Shown one piece after another: positions 44,541 to 51,093 of a DNA stretch of 64,000 nt. Under the pieces are notes generated by a model that was not told the DNA's origin, searched no databases, and saw only the letters and a list, made by a program, of their open reading frames with translations. The stretch covers positions 1-64,000 of the forward strand of contig NZ_BBRL01000006.1 in NCBI RefSeq assembly GCF_002090135.1, in the 5' to 3' direction. The DNA comes from Demequina sp. NBRC 110055. Its GTDB lineage: Bacteria; Actinomycetota; Actinomycetes; Actinomycetales; Demequinaceae. Position 1 is the first letter of the stretch. Every line of letters starts with the position of its first letter. A program made the position numbers and the translations under genes.

Positions 44541-44781
44541 GTTCGGTAAGGTGCCTGGTAACTGGCCAGTTTCTTCCGAGAAAAGCGTTGCGAGAATCAT
44601 CGAAACGCATTGCACACAATGTGGTTATTGCGACCGTGTTATTTCTTCACCCCTTTTTCGTGATTCACGGTGGGGTGTTCTTGAACTGACGTGCCCGCTG
44701 TGCGAGACCGCGCAGCTGCACACGGTGAACGTGTCGCTGCTGGCTGACATGCCTGCTCCGGTCAAGGTTGAGCGGGGGTAG
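44536..44781 (+). CDS. Zinc-ribbon protein, 3' part of the phage gene split by integration
   Basis: It encodes residues 25-105 of a protein whose first part is at 52436-52512. Zinc-ribbon Cys pairs are HCTQCGYC and CPLC, about 28 residues apart. In the integrated state this fragment has no convincing start: the in-frame GTGs at 44536 and 44551 have no Shine-Dalgarno. When the ends are joined through the 18-bp repeat the frame continues without a stop into a 105-residue product with a strong ribosome binding site. Function is unknown; a small DNA- or RNA-binding regulator is plausible. Confidence 0.75.
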   Translation: MQFGKVPGNWPVSSEKSVARIIETHCTQCGYCDRVISSPLFRDSRWGVLELTCPLCETAQLHTVNVSLLADMPAPVKVERG

Positions 44782-44783
44782 CG

Positions 44784-44927
44784 GTGTGGGACGTCTTTGG
44801 TTCAACCTTCTCCGCGTTCGTCGCTGGCTTCGGTACGCGGTGGTGGGTCTTGCCGTTGGTGCTGCTGCTGGTCTTGGTAGCGAAGCTCAAGCCGTGGAGA
44901 CTCCTGGGGGCGAAGTGGAGCCGGTGA
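44784..44927 (+). CDS. Small inovirus membrane protein (47 residues)
   Basis: Starts at GTG 44784, three bases after the zinc-ribbon stop, behind GAGCGGGGGTA. It has one hydrophobic helix (WWVLPLVLLLVLVAKL) and a basic C-terminus (KPWRLLGAKWSR), the profile of inoviral minor coat proteins. The stop overlaps the next start (GTGA). A different frame, 44768-45076 (102 residues with a signal-like segment), covers the same DNA; the two-gene reading fits the overlap chain seen downstream better. Confidence 0.6.
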   Translation: MWDVFGSTFSAFVAGFGTRWWVLPLVLLLVLVAKLKPWRLLGAKWSR

Positions 44928-45076
44928 CCTGCTCCGACAACGTGACGCTCTCCATCGCGGACACGTGCGAGTGGCAAGAAGCGGAGCGCGGCGACAAGTT
45001 CGACGCCCTCGCGGATCTGCTGCTGTACGGCTCGACCGGCGTCGCGTTCCTCGGTGGCTGGAGGTTCGCACGATGA
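44924..45076 (+). CDS. Small phage protein (50 residues)
   Basis: GTG 44924 overlaps the previous stop. The sequence has two Cys (VTCSDN..., DTCEWQ), an acidic middle, and a hydrophobic C-terminal stretch (ALADLLLYGSTGVAFLGGW). It may be a minor virion or assembly protein. Alternatively it is the C-terminal half of a longer product starting near 44768. Its TGA overlaps the next ATG. Confidence 0.5.
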   Translation: MTCSDNVTLSIADTCEWQEAERGDKFDALADLLLYGSTGVAFLGGWRFAR

Positions 45077-45249
45077 ACGGCCACAACGTCAAGTGCACGC
45101 ACGCCGACGAGCACCGACGGATCACCGCGACCTGCACGTGCGGCTGGACGCTCTACGCCGCGTCACAGACCGCGCTTGAGGCGGCGGTGGACCACGCAAC
45201 GATGTTCGAGCTCGAGCGCCACGAACGCACCAGGCGGGCCGTCGCATGA
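45073..45249 (+). CDS. Small Cys/His protein (58 residues)
   Basis: It starts ATG 45073 within the preceding stop. The spacing C-x-H...C-x-C (VKCTHADEHRRITATCTCGWTLY) resembles a small metal-binding fold, followed by a helical, charged tail. No homology-based function can be given. ATGA overlaps join it to the genes on both sides. Confidence 0.6.
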   Translation: MNGHNVKCTHADEHRRITATCTCGWTLYAASQTALEAAVDHATMFELERHERTRRAVA

Positions 45250-45455
45250 TCGGCGACCCGGCAAGCATCGTCCTCGACGCCGACGAGGCCGAAGCGCTTC
45301 GCGAGGTTGTCTCCGAAGCGATTACGGCTGCTGTCGCTGTCGGTCTGGGGATCGGCGTCGCCTTCGTCGCCGCGCTCTGGATCGGCTCGGAGGGCGTCGC
45401 GTGGCTGTGGACTCGTGCCCGTGCTCGTCGCGCTCGCCGTGAGGTGACCGCATGA
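45246..45455 (+). CDS. Small membrane protein (69 residues)
   Basis: An acidic N-terminal part (DADEAEALREVVSEA), one long hydrophobic helix (AAVAVGLGIGVAFVAALWIG) and an Arg-rich C-terminus ([14 protein letters not shown]). The charge layout (acidic, membrane, basic) is like that of a filamentous phage coat protein, so it could be a second coat-type protein. It overlaps its neighbours by ATGA. Confidence 0.65.
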   Translation: MIGDPASIVLDADEAEALREVVSEAITAAVAVGLGIGVAFVAALWIGSEGVAWLWTRARARRARREVTA

Positions 45456-45541
45456 GCGCCCTCGAGCTCGTGGCCGTAGTGCCCGCCGTCGTCGGCCTGA
45501 TCGTTCTCGCCGCTGGCTCCCTCCTGGGGGTTGCGCGGTGA
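45452..45541 (+). CDS. Very small hydrophobic protein (29 residues), pVII/pIX-like candidate
   Basis: ATG 45452 to TGA 45541. It is almost entirely a membrane helix (LVAVVPAVVGLIVLAAGSLL) with a single terminal Arg. Size and character match the pVII/pIX tip proteins of Ff phages (about 30 residues). It is linked by 4-nt overlaps on both sides, which supports its reality despite its size. Confidence 0.6.
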   Translation: MSALELVAVVPAVVGLIVLAAGSLLGVAR

Positions 45542-45642
45542 GCCTCGTCATGCCGTTCCTGGGGTTCGCTGCCGCAACGCTGATCACGGTGGAGATCTTC
45601 AACGTCGCGATGGCGTGGCTGTCGGATGCGATGGACGCATGA
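45538..45642 (+). CDS. Very small membrane protein (34 residues), pVII/pIX-like candidate
   Basis: GTG 45538 to TGA 45642, overlapping the neighbours by GTGA and ATGA. It has one hydrophobic segment (LVMPFLGFAAATLITVEIF) and a short acidic end (SDAMDA). It is a candidate minor tip protein of the virion. Confidence 0.6.
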   Translation: MSLVMPFLGFAAATLITVEIFNVAMAWLSDAMDA

Positions 45643-45746
45643 TCGGCGAAATCGTGGCGATCTGGATCCTCGCGTTTAGCGCCGGGGCCGGTATCGGCCT
45701 GGCATCAAAGCTTCTGCGACGGCATGTCGCAGAGAACGAAAACTGA
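45639..45746 (+). CDS. Very small membrane protein (35 residues)
   Basis: ATG 45639 overlaps the previous stop. One membrane helix (IVAIWILAFSAGAGIGLASKLL) is followed by RRHVAENEN. It precedes the major coat gene by 20 bp and is a probable minor virion protein. Confidence 0.6.
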   Translation: MIGEIVAIWILAFSAGAGIGLASKLLRRHVAENEN

Positions 45747-45766
45747 TTAGGAGGAGGTGAAAAAGG

Positions 45767-45919
45767 ATGGAGACTCTCGACCCCGCGATCTCCGGCGCGT
45801 TCACGGACGGTGCCGCGCTGATCGGTCTGCTTGCCGTCGCTGCGGTGGCCGTCGTCGTTGCCGGTATCGGCATCCGCGTCGGCATCAAGTGGCTGCGCCA
45901 GACCATGAACAAGGCGTAA
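45767..45919 (+). CDS. Major coat protein (pVIII-like)
   Basis: A 50-residue protein with the classic inoviral layout: acidic amphipathic N-terminus (METLDPAISGAFTDG), a membrane-spanning core (AALIGLLAVAAVAVVVAGIGI) and a basic DNA-facing C-terminus (RVGIKWLRQTMNKA). There is no cleavable signal peptide, as in some leaderless inovirus coats. It has the strongest ribosome binding site in the element (AGGAGGTGAAAA from 45753) and is followed by a strong hairpin, the arrangement expected for the most abundant virion protein. Confidence 0.88.
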   Translation: METLDPAISGAFTDGAALIGLLAVAAVAVVVAGIGIRVGIKWLRQTMNKA

Positions 45920-45939
45920 GCCACTTGCAGTACCGATCT

Positions 45940-45981
45940 GTGCCGGCCCTCCACCACAACCCCCGGGTGGGGGGCCGGCAC
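45940..45981 (+). terminator. Hairpin after the major coat gene
   Basis: A 16-bp stem (GTGCCGGCCCTCCACC at 45940-45955, complement at 45966-45981, one G-U pair) with a 10-nt loop, 20 bp after the coat stop. It has no U-tract. The position is that of the central terminator after gene VIII in Ff phages; it probably limits read-through into the adsorption gene. Confidence 0.75.
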
Positions 45982-46000
45982 ACTGGCGAAAGAGGACAAC

Positions 46001-47977
46001 GTGACTAGCTCGAAGGCCCGCCGCATCAGCGGCTACGCGAGCCTCGCTGTCGCGCTATCTCTCGTCCTCACCATGTTCACGCCCGCGACTACCGCGCCTG
46101 CCGTCGCCGCCGACTTGGACGGCGTGGGTTGCATGGATGTGGTTGGCACGTCGGAGTGGTCCGACTGCATGAGCGCAGCTCTCGCGGGCCTGTTCTCTTT
46201 CGGAACCTCGGGCCAGTCAGATGAGTACGTCGATCCCGACACGGGCGAGATTAAGGACCTCGAGTCTTTGGCTGGACTCGGCGTACTTATGCTCGGCAAA
46301 GGCAAAGGAGCGACCGCAACCGGCGCCGCTTCCGTGGGCGCGGGCGTGTCCGGACTAAGCGCGACGGGTACCGCAGCCGGTGTCATGGCTGCATCGGCCA
46401 CGGGAATCTATTTGGGTGGCGAGGTTCTCGGCGATGCCGTCACGAGCGCGAAGAACTTCTTCGTTGACACGGATGAGGCGGGTCTTCCGATGTCGGAGGG
46501 CACGGAGCCGGGCTGGAATCCTGCGCCGCCCGTGACGCCGAACTCGCAGGCGGTTTACACGGGTTTGGTGTGGACGGGTCCGAATACGGTCGTGGTGACG
46601 GCTTCGACTAGTTGCGTTGATATCGGGGTCTCGCAGTTTCGCCCCTGCTTAGGCTCTCCGTCGCATACTGGCCTCATTTCGGTGCACCTGTACGACGTCG
46701 ATGGTGACTCCGCGGGGTCCTCTGGCGTGGTTGATGTGACTCAATGCCGGCATGATGGCGAGTTCACGGGTGAGTGCTTTACTCAGCCGTTGGATGTCAC
46801 CGATAGGTACTTGATGCTGAGGGTGCGTGAGCGCAATAGCGATGGATACGCCGATTACTTTTGGTATCCGCAGCAGCATCCGGACTATCTCCCTGGGCAG
46901 CCGGGTGGTTTGACTGGTCAAGTCGTGTCCACGATGGAATGCATCGGCGCTGACGACACTGAGGTCGTCACGAGCACGGTCGATATCGCGGGCTCCGTTG
47001 GCGATGTACCGGTCGAGCTCGGAGACTTGAACTGTGGTCCTGGCCGCGTTCTCGGCGCTTACTCGGTGAACTTCATTGACCCTGATGGCGGGGTCCACGA
47101 ACTGTTCTCTGGTGAGAATGATCAACTGATTCAGCGCATTCCGACGGAGTTTGACCGGTGCATGACGCGCGGTGAATGTGATCTACAGCTGTGGCGTGTG
47201 TTCAGTGAGAATCCGGCTCAGTTTTGCGGCCCTACGGCGGCGGGATGCCCGAACTGGTGGAACGATCCCGCGAAGCTCGACAACTACGAGTGCACGTTCT
47301 CCGGTCAACCGGTGGACCTCGGGTACTGCTCGCTGTACCGCAAGCCCGGCCAGATCAGCCCCAACGTCGGGGTCGAGGGCAAGCCAGACGGGACGGTCTC
47401 GGTAGGCACGATCACCAAGACGCTTGACCAGTCCGATTACGACGACTTGAAGAAGGTCAACCCCTCAACGGGCACGGGCTCGCAACCTGACACGGGCGAA
47501 ACCACGATCCCCGTTCCCTGCGTCGGACTAACCTGCGGCCCCATCGCCCCGCCCATCGATGACGTGATCGAGCACGACGAGGACACGGACCGCTGCTGGC
47601 CCAACGGGCTCGGCGTGTTCAACCCCTTGGAGTGGGTGTTGCGGCCCCTCAAGTGTGCGTTCATGCCCCGCGCCGGATTCGTGGACGGTCTCATGGCCAC
47701 ATGGCGCACTGAGATCTTCGACAAGCCGCCGTTCGTGATCGTCACCACCGGCACCGCTGTGGTGTCGGGACTGATCGGCGGCTACTCGTCCGGCTCGTGC
47801 GCGTTCCCTGACTTCATGCCGCTCAACGCTGACGTGGATCTCGAGATCCCGTGTGAACAACCGCAAGGCTGGGACACCGTCTACTCGATCATGACCGTCG
47901 CTATCTGGGCCGGTGGGCTTTGGATGGCTGTCCGTATGGTCGCGGCCGCGCTGGGCAACCGGGAACCGCAAGCATGA
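46001..47977 (+). CDS. Adsorption / minor coat protein (pIII-like)
   Basis: A 658-residue protein. A signal peptide (basic MTSSKARRIS, hydrophobic stretch to about residue 30) has likely cleavage after AVAA near residue 37. A Gly/Ala/Thr-rich stretch follows (about 100-150), then a large Cys-rich extracytoplasmic region, and near the C-terminus hydrophobic segments (VIVTTGTAVVSGLIGG; YSIMTVAIWAGGLWMAVRMVAAAL). This is the architecture of the phage tip protein that binds the host receptor and anchors in the membrane before release. The central third uses many more A/T-ending codons than the flanks. GTG 46001 has GAAAGAGGA upstream. Confidence 0.8.
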   Translation: MTSSKARRISGYASLAVALSLVLTMFTPATTAPAVAADLDGVGCMDVVGTSEWSDCMSAALAGLFSFGTSGQSDEYVDPDTGEIKDLESLAGLGVLMLGKGKGATATGAASVGAGVSGLSATGTAAGVMAASATGIYLGGEVLGDAVTSAKNFFVDTDEAGLPMSEGTEPGWNPAPPVTPNSQAVYTGLVWTGPNTVVVTASTSCVDIGVSQFRPCLGSPSHTGLISVHLYDVDGDSAGSSGVVDVTQCRHDGEFTGECFTQPLDVTDRYLMLRVRERNSDGYADYFWYPQQHPDYLPGQPGGLTGQVVSTMECIGADDTEVVTSTVDIAGSVGDVPVELGDLNCGPGRVLGAYSVNFIDPDGGVHELFSGENDQLIQRIPTEFDRCMTRGECDLQLWRVFSENPAQFCGPTAAGCPNWWNDPAKLDNYECTFSGQPVDLGYCSLYRKPGQISPNVGVEGKPDGTVSVGTITKTLDQSDYDDLKKVNPSTGTGSQPDTGETTIPVPCVGLTCGPIAPPIDDVIEHDEDTDRCWPNGLGVFNPLEWVLRPLKCAFMPRAGFVDGLMATWRTEIFDKPPFVIVTTGTAVVSGLIGGYSSGSCAFPDFMPLNADVDLEIPCEQPQGWDTVYSIMTVAIWAGGLWMAVRMVAAALGNREPQA

Positions 47978-48231
47978 TCACTGAATGGCTGTTGCAGCTC
48001 GTCGGCGGGATCGCCGCCGCACTCGTGTCGCTGCTACCTGCCGTCAACTGGGACGTGGACGACTTCTCGGGCGCGTCAATGCAGTGGGGCACGTCTTTGT
48101 CTGCGTTCAACGTGTACGTGCCCCTTACGGCGATCTTTGCTGTCGCCGGTCTCCTGCTGGCCGTGTGGCTCACCACGGCGGCATGGAACGGTCTTGTGTG
48201 GGTCTATCACCAGTTCTGGGGGTCCAACTAA
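47974..48231 (+). CDS. Minor coat protein (pVI-like)
   Basis: An 85-residue protein with two hydrophobic helices (WLLQLVGGIAAALVSLL; VPLTAIFAVAGLLLAVWLTTAAWNGLVWVY). It overlaps the adsorption gene by ATGA and lies between pIII-like and pI-like genes, the position of gene VI in filamentous phages. It probably caps the virion together with the adsorption protein. Confidence 0.72.
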   Translation: MITEWLLQLVGGIAAALVSLLPAVNWDVDDFSGASMQWGTSLSAFNVYVPLTAIFAVAGLLLAVWLTTAAWNGLVWVYHQFWGSN

Positions 48232-48482
48232 TGCATGAAAGAAGCTTCATTCATCGCGTACGTGCGCTCGAGTCACTCGCCGACAAGCTCGAGCCGCTGC
48301 TGTGCACCTGGTGCGAGGACTGCGTGCCCGCACTCGACTCGGTGCGTGCCGTACGCGCTCACCGGTATCGCAAGCCCGTGGAGATGAAAGCGCTGTTCAC
48401 GATCATGTTCGCTCGCCAGCGACTCAAGGGCGAATGCGAGCACAAGCGCGACGCCTGGGACGTGCTCGGGGCTCGAGCATGA
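48231..48482 (+). CDS. Small phage protein of unknown function (83 residues)
   Basis: ATG 48231 overlaps the previous TAA (TAATG) and the end overlaps the Zot ATG. Soluble, basic, with CTWCEDC in the middle and a further Cys (GECEHKRDAW), so metal binding is possible. No recognised family. Confidence 0.6.
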   Translation: MHERSFIHRVRALESLADKLEPLLCTWCEDCVPALDSVRAVRAHRYRKPVEMKALFTIMFARQRLKGECEHKRDAWDVLGARA

Positions 48483-49324
48483 TTGAGGGCTACGTCGGCC
48501 GTCCTGGCTCGGGGAAGACGTACACGCTGACCAAGCGTGTGTTGAAGATCGCGAACAAGCGGCCCGTGTTCTCCAACTATCCGATTGATCATCCGAATGT
48601 GACGGTGTTTGAGCCCAAGGACCTGATGCGGCTCCCGTCCGGTGTGATCGTCCTCGATGAGGCGCACCTGTACTTTCCTGCGCGTGGTGCTCTCAAGCTG
48701 CCGATGTCGTGGCTGACGATGCTGTCGCAGACGCGCAAGATGGGTTGGGATCTGATCTGGTCCACTCAGCACGAACGTCGCATTGATGCGGTCGTGCGCG
48801 ACGTCACCAATCTGATGTGGTGGTGCAAGACGTACGGCCTGGGGGAGAAGCCCTGGCTGTTCACCGCGCGTGCGTATGAGCCGGAGTACTTCCGCAAGCC
48901 GAAAATGGCGATGCTTCGCTCGTATCACCGGTTCGATCAGAAGGTCGCGGACGCGTACGACACGTACGGGTTCGTGCAAGAAGCGGATCACCTGCGCACG
49001 GTGGACGCCTACAGGAAGGAGGGTGAGGGTGTTTCGGATGTTCGCGGTAGTAGCGGCGGTGGTGATCGTCGCGGCGACGGGTCACGCGATGGTGGCGGGG
49101 CAATCGAACGCGCCGCCACTGACGGCGGGATCGACGGCGCTAGCGGCGGTGCTGATCGCTGGGCTCGCGTTTTGGCTGGGACGGAAGTTCGCTCAGGCGG
49201 GAGCGATAGCGAAGGCGACAGCGATCGCGGAAGCGAAGGCAGCAGCACAAGCTCGAGCCAGCGTGACGGCGAATCAGGCGGTCGCGTTCAACGTGTTGGT
49301 GGACGGTCAGCAGAGCCGTTCTGA
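48479..49324 (+). CDS. zot: Zot/pI-family phage assembly ATPase
   Basis: The N-terminal 175 residues form a Zot-type P-loop ATPase: Walker A GRPGSGKT at residues 7-14, Walker B VIVLDEAH at 56-63, and the motor-like TMLSQTRKMGWDLIWSTQHERRID near residue 80. It powers virion extrusion through the membrane. The frame continues to 281 residues with a low-complexity Gly/Ser/Asp/Arg tail that has no membrane helix. That tail is overlapped by a better-coding +1 frame encoding membrane segments (49029-49448). The natural product may therefore be split or frameshifted. Confidence 0.88.
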   Translation: MIEGYVGRPGSGKTYTLTKRVLKIANKRPVFSNYPIDHPNVTVFEPKDLMRLPSGVIVLDEAHLYFPARGALKLPMSWLTMLSQTRKMGWDLIWSTQHERRIDAVVRDVTNLMWWCKTYGLGEKPWLFTARAYEPEYFRKPKMAMLRSYHRFDQKVADAYDTYGFVQEADHLRTVDAYRKEGEGVSDVRGSSGGGDRRGDGSRDGGGAIERAATDGGIDGASGGADRWARVLAGTEVRSGGSDSEGDSDRGSEGSSTSSSQRDGESGGRVQRVGGRSAEPF

Positions 49325-49448
49325 GGTCATCGGCTCGGGGTATAAGCGGGGCGAATTGGAAGATTCGTACGGCGATGAGGTCGAGCTGCTGGAAGATTCT
49401 GGCGATGACATTGAAGTAATCAGTTTTGATGGTGGTCAGCGCTTCTAG
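49029..49448 (+). CDS. Membrane protein overlapping zot (pXI-like candidate)
   Basis: A 139-residue product starting at GTG 49029 behind an excellent Shine-Dalgarno, GGAAGGAGGG (49014-49023). Two hydrophobic helices (MFAVVAAVVIVAATG; STALAAVLIAGLAFWLG) precede an Ala-rich coiled segment and an acidic tail ending DGGQRF. It lies in the +1 frame relative to zot and overlaps it by 296 nt; codon third positions are strongly G/C in this frame, so it is real. It would supply the membrane and extracytoplasmic part that Ff pI/pXI carries in one reading frame. Confidence 0.72.
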   Translation: MFRMFAVVAAVVIVAATGHAMVAGQSNAPPLTAGSTALAAVLIAGLAFWLGRKFAQAGAIAKATAIAEAKAAAQARASVTANQAVAFNVLVDGQQSRSEVIGSGYKRGELEDSYGDEVELLEDSGDDIEVISFDGGQRF

Positions 49449-49503
49449 CGTCCACTATTTTTGAGAACGTAACCCAAGCCACTGCAATGGCTAGATACCG
49501 GGG

Positions 49504-50886
49504 GTGCGCGTGCTGACGAGCACGAAGCGTTGCCACCCACTGACCGACTACAGCGCGGTCAGTGGGTGGCTTCGTGACGCTTCGGACTGGACCGAGGTCG
49601 AGACCCTTGCCCGTGAGATCGACGGCGCGCGCCCCGTGCTTCCCGGCGCGGCTGACCTCGAGGCCGTCGCGCACCATGTGTCAACGCTGCTCGAGCGCCC
49701 GTATTCCGCGCCGATGTGGTCACCCAAGGCGTCTCTGTGGGACGACTCCGAACCGGCCTACGAGCTCGAAATCTCGTTCGGCACGCTGCGCGCGCGTCGC
49801 CGTCACCAGTGGGTGCTGCCCGATGTGGCCGACGACTGGCACATGGTTGAAGGCGATGAAATCACACTGTTTGAGCTCGTCGACGAGCTCGCAGACGACA
49901 GCAGCCAGGGCACGCGCGGGCAGATCACGGGATGGTCTAAGCGTTCACGTGCACGCATGGCCGAAGCGTGCGCGCAACTCGACCTGGGGGAGTGGCTCGA
50001 CGAGCCCGGCGCCCTGGCGATGCTCACGCTGACGATGCCCGGCAACTGGAAGAGCCTGGCGGGATCGGGTGCGGAATTCAAGAAGATCATGAAGCGCTTT
50101 CGCGACCGGTGGGCGTACAAGCTCGGCGAACTGAAATGCGTGTGGAAGCTCGAGTTCCAAGAGCGCGGCGCACCACACCTGCACCTGCTCGTGCGGGTGC
50201 CCGACGAGATCGACGGGCGCAAGCCCGAGCTGTGGATCGCTGACCAGTGGATCGCCGCGTGCGGTACGGTCGGCGCTGACGCTCGTAAGCAGCGCGCCGC
50301 ACACTATCCGTCCGCGAACCGTCCACGCGGGTGCCTCGACATCGTGGACCAGTGGTCCGATCACCGGCGCATCGCGTCGTACTTCAACAAGCATGCCGCC
50401 AAGACCGGCGACGGCAAGGAATACCAGCACGACGTGCCCGAGCTGTGGCAGCGGCCGGGCAAGGGGCCGGGGCGGTTCTGGGGCTACTGGGGCCTCGAGC
50501 GTGCCCGCGAGGTCGTGCCGGTCACGCGTAACGCATGGATGAAGATTCGCCGCGAGCTGCGCAAGCTTGCGGAAGCGCGCAACGCGGCGGTGCAGTTGCG
50601 CCGCCTCGAGCACGCTGGGATCCCCGTCGCTCGTGCGCGCCTGTCACGCATCAACGCGGGCCGCATGTCGTCCATCGAGCGCCGCGAGCTGCGTCGCCTG
50701 CGCTATCGCGGCGACCGCCTCGAGGCGCAAGGCCTCGAGCTCGCACCGGACCAGGCCGCGCGGCTGGACTACCTCGAGCGGCTACGCGCGCAACCGGCGT
50801 CCAACGTCGGCGGCATGTGGGTCCTCGTCAACGACGGGCTGGATCTCGCGGTGCGCCTGGCGTCGCTGTATACCGGCGTACGCTGA
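49504..50886 (+). CDS. rep: Rolling-circle replication initiator (HUH Rep)
   Basis: A 460-residue protein with the three motifs of HUH endonucleases: motif I LAMLTLTMPG near residue 175, motif II GAPHLHLLV with HxH at residues 225-227, and motif III ASYFNKHAAK with the catalytic Tyr293 followed by Lys. It nicks the double-strand origin and starts single-strand synthesis. The C-terminal third is Arg-rich. GTG 49504 has only a weak ribosome binding site. The first 25 codons contain a strong inverted repeat, so a downstream start is possible, although the region has normal coding bias. Confidence 0.87.
   Translation: MRVLTSTKRCHPLTDYSAVSGWLRDASDWTEVETLAREIDGARPVLPGAADLEAVAHHVSTLLERPYSAPMWSPKASLWDDSEPAYELEISFGTLRARRRHQWVLPDVADDWHMVEGDEITLFELVDELADDSSQGTRGQITGWSKRSRARMAEACAQLDLGEWLDEPGALAMLTLTMPGNWKSLAGSGAEFKKIMKRFRDRWAYKLGELKCVWKLEFQERGAPHLHLLVRVPDEIDGRKPELWIADQWIAACGTVGADARKQRAAHYPSANRPRGCLDIVDQWSDHRRIASYFNKHAAKTGDGKEYQHDVPELWQRPGKGPGRFWGYWGLERAREVVPVTRNAWMKIRRELRKLAEARNAAVQLRRLEHAGIPVARARLSRINAGRMSSIERRELRRLRYRGDRLEAQGLELAPDQAARLDYLERLRAQPASNVGGMWVLVNDGLDLAVRLASLYTGVR
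49521..49576. repeat. Strong inverted repeat at the start of rep
   Basis: CACGAAG (49521-49527), a 5-nt bulge, CCACCCACTGACC (49533-49545), an 11-nt loop, and the exact complements GGTCAGTGGGTGG (49557-49569) and CTTCGTG (49570-49576). The stem totals 20 bp. Candidate roles are replication origin, packaging signal, or an RNA structure limiting Rep synthesis. Confidence 0.7.
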
Positions 50887-51093
50887 CGCCGCGATATCCG
50901 CGCACCACAACGCCCCTTGAAGGTCGTTGTTCGCGAGCAGTGTCGCGCATCGGCGCGCGTAGTCCGCTGCGGTGAGCTCTTCGCACTCGTCCAACGTGTC
51001 GTGCGTGAGCCGTTTGACGTGGCACGCTTCCTGGAACTCGAGCAGCTGCGCGCCGCTCATGCCGTGCCACGGGGATCGCTCTAGTCGCTTCAT
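50782..51093 (-). CDS. Minus-strand phage protein (about 103 residues), unknown
   Basis: It starts MKRLERSPWHGMSGAQ and is helical and Cys-containing (FQEACHVKRLTHDTLDECEELTAADYARRCATLLANNDLQGALWCADIAASAY). Codon third positions are strongly GC-biased in this frame, which supports a real gene. The last 105 nt overlap the 3' end of rep antisense. Alternative starts are ATG 51060 or an in-frame ATG at 51234. Opposite-strand genes in inoviruses often encode lysogeny regulators (RstR of CTX), but no clear HTH is visible. Confidence 0.55.
   Translation of the reverse strand: MKRLERSPWHGMSGAQLLEFQEACHVKRLTHDTLDECEELTAADYARRCATLLANNDLQGALWCADIAASAYAGIQRRQAHREIQPVVDEDPHAADVGRRLRA

Noticed and set aside
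44541-44551. Left XerD arm as a functional dif half-site
   Set aside because: Only 3 of 11 positions match the right-hand arm, so a complete second dif is not supported.
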